The position numbers and the translations under genes are program-made. This document shows positions 35,189-39,683 of a stretch of DNA of 39,683 bases, one piece after another (the first letter of the stretch is position 1; every line of letters starts with the position of its first letter). A model generated the notes under the pieces. It was not told the origin of the DNA. It searched no databases and saw nothing but the letters and a program-made list of their open reading frames with translations. Source of the DNA: an uncultured Lachnospiraceae bacterium (GTDB lineage Bacteria > Bacillota > Clostridia > Lachnospirales > Lachnospiraceae). Where the stretch lies: positions 1-39,683 of the forward strand of contig CANDKY010000028.1 of assembly GCA_947385425.1 (NCBI GenBank), in the 5' to 3' direction.

Positions 35189-35296
35189 ATGACAACAAGT
35201 AAATCCAGAAACAATACCTTACAACTGAATTATTTTACTGCAAGAATTGCCTCCGGAATATCAGATCCAGCGGAATACCAGGCATCATGGCCGTAA
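35189..35296 (+). CDS. 35-residue leader-type peptide
   Basis: Reads TTSKSRNNTLQLNYFTARIA after the initiator Met, then SGISDPAEYQASWP. It has AAGGAGG 8 bases before its ATG, a consensus promoter and operator-like palindromes upstream, and an intrinsic terminator 51 bases after its stop. It thus has the parts of a complete gene. It has no membrane segment and no Cys. I do not recognise the sequence. It may be a true small protein, or a leader peptide whose translation controls read-through into the ABC exporter gene 329 bases downstream. Confidence 0.55.
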   Translation: MTTSKSRNNTLQLNYFTARIASGISDPAEYQASWP

Positions 35297-35347
35297 CACG
35301 CTCCCCATGATTTATCCAGTATCCTGATACCTCTCTGATAACTGCCG

Positions 35348-35375
35348 CGGTTCCGTTTTCACGAGCCGTTTTTTT
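35348..35375 (+). terminator. Intrinsic terminator / attenuator before the ABC exporter
   Basis: CGGTTC (35348-35353) pairs with GAGCCG (35363-35368), one G-U pair, followed by seven T residues. A second stem, roughly CAGTATC/GATAACTG, lies just before it. It either ends the small gene or acts as an attenuator. Nothing else is visible in 35376-35624 apart from AAAGGA upstream of the exporter start. Confidence 0.65.
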
Positions 35376-35624
35376 ATTGCCAGCCGGTGCGGTTCTACGC
35401 AGCGGCTTTTGTTATGTTTCGGAAACTTTGGCGTCCAGGCGCATGTATTGCGATAAACCGGCCCGCAAAACGCGGCAGCGCCTGTTACGCACACGGCATT
35501 TCCCACTGAAGGCATTCCCATACCGCAAACAAAAAACGCTACAAAACACCCGGCACCCCGGAATAAAAATCCAGGGGCGGGATTTAAAGCATAATAAAAT
35601 TTAAGAAAGGACTTACACACTGAC

Positions 35625-37418
35625 ATGAAACAGAAAAAATTATCCACCTACATATGGGAACAGCGTTTCCGCTACCTGTTTGCCGCTTTCTGCCTGGTCA
35701 TGGGCGTATCTTTGGATCTGATATCGCCGCAGCTCACCAAACGAATCATCGATGATGTCATTGTCGGCGGACAGCTTGAAAAACTGAATTTCCTTCTGGC
35801 AGGCATACTGACCGTAGGCGTAGGGCGCTTTTTCTTCCAGTATTTCAAAGAATACACCTTTGATATCACCGGGATCCGGATTGCCGCGAAGATGCGCCGC
35901 CACCTGTTTGACCATATCCAGTCCCTGAGCGCGGACTTTTTTGACCGCACGAACACCGGGGAACTGATGGCGCGGCTCAAGGACGATATCGACCGCATCT
36001 GCGACGGGCTTACTTTCGTCGGCATGCTGTTGCTGGAAGTCACTGTCCATACCTCCATCATCCTGTTTTTTATGTACCGCCTGGATGCCAGGCTGGCAGT
36101 CGTCCCGACAGCCGCCATGGTTATCGCGGCCACGATCGCCGTTACCATGGAGAAAAAACTGGACAGCGTTTATGAGGCGATCAGCGAAGAAACCGCCACT
36201 TTAAACACCATCGCGGAAGAAAATCTGGCAGGCGTGCGCACTGTGAAAGCATTTGCACGGGAAAAATTTGAGATAAAGAAATTCCTTTCCCATAACAAAA
36301 AATATTATGACCTGAATATGCGGCAGTCGAAAATATTTGTGACCTACTATCCGTACCTTTCGTTCATTACGAAACTGCTGCCGCTGATCATCCTGCTTTT
36401 CGGCGGTTATCTGACCATGCAGGGCGAACTTTCCCTCGGCTCCCTCGGCGCATTTGTGGAATATTCCATGAATATCGTCTGGCCCATGGAAATGCTCGGC
36501 TGGCTGACTAACAGCTTTTCCGCCGCCGTGGCCTCCAACCGGAAACTGAACAGGATTTACGCGGAAAAACCAAGCATCGTGGAAAAGGAATCCCCGATCC
36601 TCCTGGAAAAGGTACACGGACGGATTGCCTTTTCCCATGTTTCCTTTTCCAAACTGGATCCCGGCGCCACCGTCCCTTATGAAATACTCAAAGATATTTC
36701 CTTTGCAGTGGAAGAAGGGAAATCGCTGGGCATTATGGGAGCCACCGGAGCCGGGAAAAGCTCCATTATCCACCTGCTCCAGCGCTTTTATGACACAACG
36801 GAAGGTTCCGTGCGCATTGACGGCGTCGATGTAAAGGATTTAAGCCTGGAACAGCTCCGGGGCAGCATTTCACTGGTTATGCAGGATGTATTTCTTTTCT
36901 CGGACACCATCACGGAAAATGTGAAGCTGGGCAAGCGCGAAAGGCTGGACCGCCATGCCGTCATCCATGCCTCCAGGGAGGCACAGGCTTCAGGCTTCAT
37001 CGAACAGATGGATAAACAGTACGATACGGTTATCGGCGAGCGCGGCGTCGGGCTGTCCGGCGGACAGAAACAGCGCATCAGCATCGCCAGGGCCCTTGCG
37101 AAGAAAAATCCCATCCTCGTGCTGGACGATTCCACTTCCGCGCTGGATATGGAAACGGAACAGCTAATCCAGGATACCCTGCGCCGCCTGGAAAATACCA
37201 CGAAAATCATCATCGCCCACCGCATCAGTTCCGTGATGCATGCCGATGAAATCATTGTCCTGGAAAACGGTTCCATCAAAGAAAGAGGGACCCACGAAAC
37301 CCTGATGGCCCTGCGGGGGCTTTACTACCAGACCTACGCAGCCCAATACCAGGGTACGGAAAGCAATTTGGTGAAATGTCAAGAGGAAAATAAAAAAGAT
37401 TTTCTGGAAGAAGGGTAA
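35625..37418 (+). CDS. ABC half-exporter (MsbA/LmrA-type fold) with degenerate Walker B
   Basis: 597 residues. Six membrane helices (about 15-300), then the ATPase domain with Walker A GATGAGKSS (372-380), Q420 in the Q-loop, signature LSGGQ (477-481) and Walker B ILVLDD (497-502). Aspartate replaces the catalytic glutamate. That change marks the degenerate-site subunit of heterodimeric exporters such as BmrCD-type pairs (established for the class), yet no partner gene is in the window; an IS110 element begins right after it. Substrate is probably a drug or peptide (inference). The spacing from AAAGGA to the ATG is long, about 13 bases. The tail after about residue 570 is short and charged. 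Confidence 0.9.
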   Translation: MKQKKLSTYIWEQRFRYLFAAFCLVMGVSLDLISPQLTKRIIDDVIVGGQLEKLNFLLAGILTVGVGRFFFQYFKEYTFDITGIRIAAKMRRHLFDHIQSLSADFFDRTNTGELMARLKDDIDRICDGLTFVGMLLLEVTVHTSIILFFMYRLDARLAVVPTAAMVIAATIAVTMEKKLDSVYEAISEETATLNTIAEENLAGVRTVKAFAREKFEIKKFLSHNKKYYDLNMRQSKIFVTYYPYLSFITKLLPLIILLFGGYLTMQGELSLGSLGAFVEYSMNIVWPMEMLGWLTNSFSAAVASNRKLNRIYAEKPSIVEKESPILLEKVHGRIAFSHVSFSKLDPGATVPYEILKDISFAVEEGKSLGIMGATGAGKSSIIHLLQRFYDTTEGSVRIDGVDVKDLSLEQLRGSISLVMQDVFLFSDTITENVKLGKRERLDRHAVIHASREAQASGFIEQMDKQYDTVIGERGVGLSGGQKQRISIARALAKKNPILVLDDSTSALDMETEQLIQDTLRRLENTTKIIIAHRISSVMHADEIIVLENGSIKERGTHETLMALRGLYYQTYAAQYQGTESNLVKCQEENKKDFLEEG

Positions 37419-37470
37419 CTTTAATAGACCTACTGTCCAAAAAGAACGTAAGTTCTGTATTCGCTATGGA

Positions 37471-38754
37471 TTACCTACTCTTTTCCACAGAGTAGAGTTT
37501 GCCATTGGCCAGCAGTCCAAAAAGCATACGTATCAGTTTACGGGAAGTCAACGCGAGTGCTCGTTTGTGCTGATGGGTTCTCACCTCAGCAAATTTCTTG
37601 TCATAAAAGGCTTTGTATTCCGGGCAATGCTGTATCACGCTACCGGCGGCTTCGACCATGTAATACCGCAAGTAGCGGTTGCCGGCCTTATTCATGGGCG
37701 TATCTTCCGCCTCGAACTCGCCGGACTGGTTTTCCCTCCAGACGATGCCGCAGTATTTGGCAAGGGCATCATGGCTCTTGAAGCACTTGATGGTGCCAAG
37801 CTCAGCAAGTATGCCGCTAGCATAGACCGGGCCGATGCCGGGTACGGAGGTCAGGATCTGGTACTCCGTGGGATTGAGGCCCTTTACAGCCCTCTGGATT
37901 GCAGCGTTTATGGCTTTCAGCTCCTTTTCAAAGGCGCTGATGCAGTTAAAGGAACAGCCAATTGAGACAGTCAGCGGTTCGTAAAGGCACTTATCCAGCC
38001 GATAGGAGTCCTGAGCGGCCTTCTGGAGCAGGTAAGTGGTCTGCTCCGGGTCGGCGATACGCCCACGGCTTTTGGAACTGATAAAAGTAACCAGTTCATC
38101 CACGGATGCATCCACAATGTCTTCTGTGGAGAGATAGTCCGTCAGGACTGCTTCTGCCGTGGCGCCATACTTGTCAGAGAAAGGATGCTCGTCCTTGTCC
38201 AGCATGGCAAACTCGCTGAACTTAAGAAAAATGTTGTTCAGCATGTAGGTCTTTTCCCGTGCAATGCATTCCGTGATATGGAGCCTGTGCCGGGTAAGCC
38301 GCTGCAAGGCGAGGTACTGTGCGCCCCTCCAGGGTTCCGTATGGATGCGCCCTACCCTTGCAAAGTCAGCGATGACAAAGGAATCAATGCCATCGTTCTT
38401 GTCAAGGGAGTTAAAGGACTTCTTATACTGCTTCACCTCATTGGGGTTGAGACAGTAGACCTTTGTGGAGAAAGGAGCCAACTTTTCGGAGGTGGACAGG
38501 TAGTTGGCGATATGTACGCCGTAAAAGCCTGTGGACTCCAGCCCGATGATGACGGCGTGGAACTCATGGTGCTGTGAAAGCACCTGGGCGACCATCTCTT
38601 CCATCTGCTCTGCACCGCCCTGTGCGTTAGGCACGGGAACCATCCTGATCAGGAAGTCCTGGTCGAAGTTGAGGGCAGAGATGACGTTGGTGCGGGAACC
38701 GATGTCGATTCCCACAAAAAGCGTTGACAGGTAATCAATTTTTATCTTCTTCAT
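37471..38754 (-). CDS. IS110-family transposase (bridge-RNA guided recombinase)
   Basis: 427 residues. The N-terminal RuvC-like DEDD domain shows GIDIGS (D17), GLESTGFYG (E73) and NDGIDSFVIADFAR (D121/D124). A helical middle precedes the C-terminal Tnp_20 domain with SVPGIGPVYASGILAELG, whose S313 is the likely nucleophile, and KYCGI. All parts appear intact, so the element may be active. It pairs with the RNA encoded upstream to choose donor and target. The gene is followed by about 50 bases of presumed right end and then the exporter gene on the other strand. Confidence 0.93.
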   Translation of the reverse strand: MKKIKIDYLSTLFVGIDIGSRTNVISALNFDQDFLIRMVPVPNAQGGAEQMEEMVAQVLSQHHEFHAVIIGLESTGFYGVHIANYLSTSEKLAPFSTKVYCLNPNEVKQYKKSFNSLDKNDGIDSFVIADFARVGRIHTEPWRGAQYLALQRLTRHRLHITECIAREKTYMLNNIFLKFSEFAMLDKDEHPFSDKYGATAEAVLTDYLSTEDIVDASVDELVTFISSKSRGRIADPEQTTYLLQKAAQDSYRLDKCLYEPLTVSIGCSFNCISAFEKELKAINAAIQRAVKGLNPTEYQILTSVPGIGPVYASGILAELGTIKCFKSHDALAKYCGIVWRENQSGEFEAEDTPMNKAGNRYLRYYMVEAAGSVIQHCPEYKAFYDKKFAEVRTHQHKRALALTSRKLIRMLFGLLANGKLYSVEKSR

Positions 38755-39005
38755 GTGTAATCACCACCTTTCCGATAAGGATGGGGAACAGGGGCCAAAG
38801 CTTATCCCGGCCCGGGGTACCAGCTGCAACCTCGCGTTATCAGCACTGGTCCAGGAGAAATACCCTGCTGGAGGCTAGACCTGGCGGTGCAGCATTTGTG
38901 TAAGCAGTCAAGGTACGGCGGTGCGGGCTGCATGCTTTCTAAGCAATAGCGGACGCTTTGCAGGAGTGAGACAGCAGTACCTTAGCCCAGGTTCCACTGG
39001 GGACC
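38755..39005 (-). ncRNA. Probable bridge RNA region of the IS110 element
   Basis: The 250 bases before the transposase hold no gene but many short complementary segments, for example CCCAG/CTGGG around the 5' end and a GC-rich CCCGGGCCGGG cluster near the 3' end. IS110-group elements encode a structured guide RNA exactly here (established for the family). I have not folded it, and the target and donor loops cannot be assigned by eye. The region 38755-39046 otherwise holds nothing else visible. Confidence 0.5.
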
Positions 39006-39046
39006 ATTATAGCACCGGGAGGCTCTGGAAAAAAGTATAAGTAACG

Positions 39047-39131
39047 TATAGATGGAAAAGGATGGACCAGCATTTATATGGAGAAAGGGAGAAACCCTCC
39101 AGACCTCCATCAGAATATCCTTACATCTATA
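39047..39131. repeat. Stem-loop repeat, copy 1
   Basis: TATAGATG at 39047-39054 pairs with CATCTATA at 39124-39131. Inside, AAGGAT pairs with ATCCTT, ATGGAG with CTCCAT, and GGG with CCC, giving a long branched-free hairpin. Copy 2 lies 32 bases on. Confidence 0.65.
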
Positions 39132-39163
39132 TAGAAAGAAATGAGAACGGTAACTATTAACTG

Positions 39164-39218
39164 TATAGATGGGAAAGGATAGAGAGGGACTCCTCTGAGA
39201 ACTCATCCTACATCTATA
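39164..39218. repeat. Stem-loop repeat, copy 2 (shorter)
   Basis: Same outer TATAGATG/CATCTATA pair (39164-39171 and 39211-39218) and AGGAT/ATCCT, with a different inner stem (AGAGG/CCTCT). The outer sequence is conserved while the inside varies, and pairing is kept, which argues for selection on structure. Confidence 0.65.
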
Positions 39219-39227
39219 TCAAAAAAG

Positions 39228-39267
39228 AATAAGTCTATAGCCTATTTTGATTGGCTATAAACTTATT
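39228..39267. promoter_or_regulatory. 15-bp stem-loop before the small helical gene
   Basis: 39228-39242 pairs with 39253-39267 over 15 positions with one mismatch or G-U pair; the loop is 10 bases. It lies 19 bases before the start of the next gene, so it may affect its translation or end an upstream transcript. Confidence 0.5.
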
Positions 39268-39286
39268 ATACGAGCAATTTGGTGAA

Positions 39287-39577
39287 ATGAAAATGGAAAG
39301 AGAAGAAATTTATGAGATGGTGATCCGGGAGATGACAGAAACCGCAGTGCGAGAGCGTAACGAGCAGTCACCGGAGGAGCAGGAACTGCAGGACAAGGTG
39401 GCCAGACTGAGTAAGGAGATGCAGGAGAAGATCAAAGACCTGCCGGAGGATGTGAAGAAATCTATCACGGATTATGTGGAGGCGACACTGCTGGCGGCGG
39501 ATCACGACTGCCTGTATCTGTATGAGCAGGGAGCGAAGGACTGCGTGGCGCTGCTGAAGAAGCTGGGTGTGCTGTAA
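39287..39577 (+). CDS. Small acidic helical protein of unknown function
   Basis: 96 residues from ATG 39287; the ATG two codons later is also possible, and a TTG at 39251 lies inside the stem-loop. Highly charged and predicted mostly helical: EREEIYEMVIREMTETAVRE, a Gln/Glu/Lys coiled-coil-like middle, and a closing YLYEQGAKDCVALLKKLGVL. The tail resembles small DUF6809-like Lachnospiraceae proteins, a weak memory-based match. No strong ribosome site (only GGTGA). The first bases overlap one copy of the 17-base direct repeat. After the stop, 39578-39683 shows only a small TATGCC/GGCATA dyad near the window end. Confidence 0.6.
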   Translation: MKMEREEIYEMVIREMTETAVRERNEQSPEEQELQDKVARLSKEMQEKIKDLPEDVKKSITDYVEATLLAADHDCLYLYEQGAKDCVALLKKLGVL

Positions 39578-39683
39578 TAGAGGAGAAAATGCACTGTCGA
39601 ACATTTCGGTGATAATAAAATTAAAAATGGGTGCAGATAATTTTTGTTGGTTTTTATGCCCTGATAAGAAAAGGCATACGCTT

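Larger units (their letters stand above)
37420..39011 (-). mobile_element. IS110-family insertion sequence
   Basis: Contains the full transposase gene plus a long upstream region of about 250 bases with no gene, the hallmark of the IS110 group, which carries its guide RNA upstream of the transposase. A TATAAT on the minus strand at 39006-39011 at the upstream end and a TTGGAC-like sequence near 37435 at the downstream end could form a promoter when the ends join in the circular form. No terminal inverted repeats are expected in this family, so the exact ends are approximate. Confidence 0.65.
37362..39289. repeat. 17-bp direct repeat bracketing the IS110 region
   Basis: AGCAATTTGGTGAAATG occurs at 37362-37378, inside the end of the exporter gene, and again at 39273-39289, at the start of the small gene beyond the element. 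The interval contains the whole IS110 copy and the stem-loop repeats. Only the two 17-base ends are the repeat. Confidence 0.6.

Noticed and set aside
35312-35647. Frames on both strands in the exporter leader
   Set aside because: They cross the predicted terminator, have no ribosome site, and show no protein-like pattern.

Overview
The window looks like the chromosome of a gut-type Firmicute, most likely a Lachnospiraceae/Clostridia member. The basis is moderate GC, Gram-positive ribosome binding sites, a Clostridia-style Tad locus with DUF5702 and DUF6382 proteins, a LanFEG/two-component antimicrobial-peptide module, and IS4- and IS110-type elements. The assignment is by family resemblance only.

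Layout. (1) 1-765: a RelB-like/RelE-ParE toxin-antitoxin pair with promoter, operator dyad and terminator. (2) 763-1982, minus strand: debris of mobile DNA (large serine recombinase tail, an unrecognised gene fragment, a transposase tail). (3) 1983-25867, minus strand: one long co-directional block. In transcription order it holds a complete Tad pilus set (tadZ, tadA, tadB, tadC, a Flp-like pilin, TadE-like pseudopilins, a DUF5702 protein, a prepilin peptidase). It then continues into a signalling and surface module: WG-repeat protein, DUF6382-FHA protein, TPR/carboxypeptidase-regulatory-like protein, transmembrane Ser/Thr kinase with TPRs, GLUG-type lipoprotein, small membrane peptide, VWA-TM-FHA protein, PP2C phosphatase, membrane TPR protein, a second small membrane peptide, and a second Ser/Thr kinase cut off by the transposase tail. 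(4) 25888-27164: three successive inverted-repeat structures plus a small serine recombinase upstream of tadZ. (5) 27394-29214: a chemoreceptor with its own promoter. (6) 29350-34205: a histidine kinase/response regulator pair divergent from a LanFEG-type ABC transporter. (7) 34206-37418: remnant DNA, repeats, and a promoter/operator/small-ORF/terminator leader ahead of an ABC half-exporter. (8) 37420-39011: an IS110-family element with a probable bridge RNA region, then two stem-loop repeats and a small helical protein gene.

Main interpretation. The Tad machine appears physically coupled to a phospho-threonine style circuit: kinase as writer, PP2C as eraser, FHA domains as readers. The VWA receptor with a cytoplasmic FHA domain could link the outside to the inside. 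The logic resembles kinase/phosphatase/FHA control of type VI secretion, but on a Gram-positive Tad pilus. This is inference from co-localisation and domains. The signalling part contains a duplicated submodule (kinase, small membrane peptide, membrane TPR), one copy of whose kinase is now broken. The recombinase and inverted repeats upstream of tadZ raise the possibility of DNA-inversion control, which is untested here.
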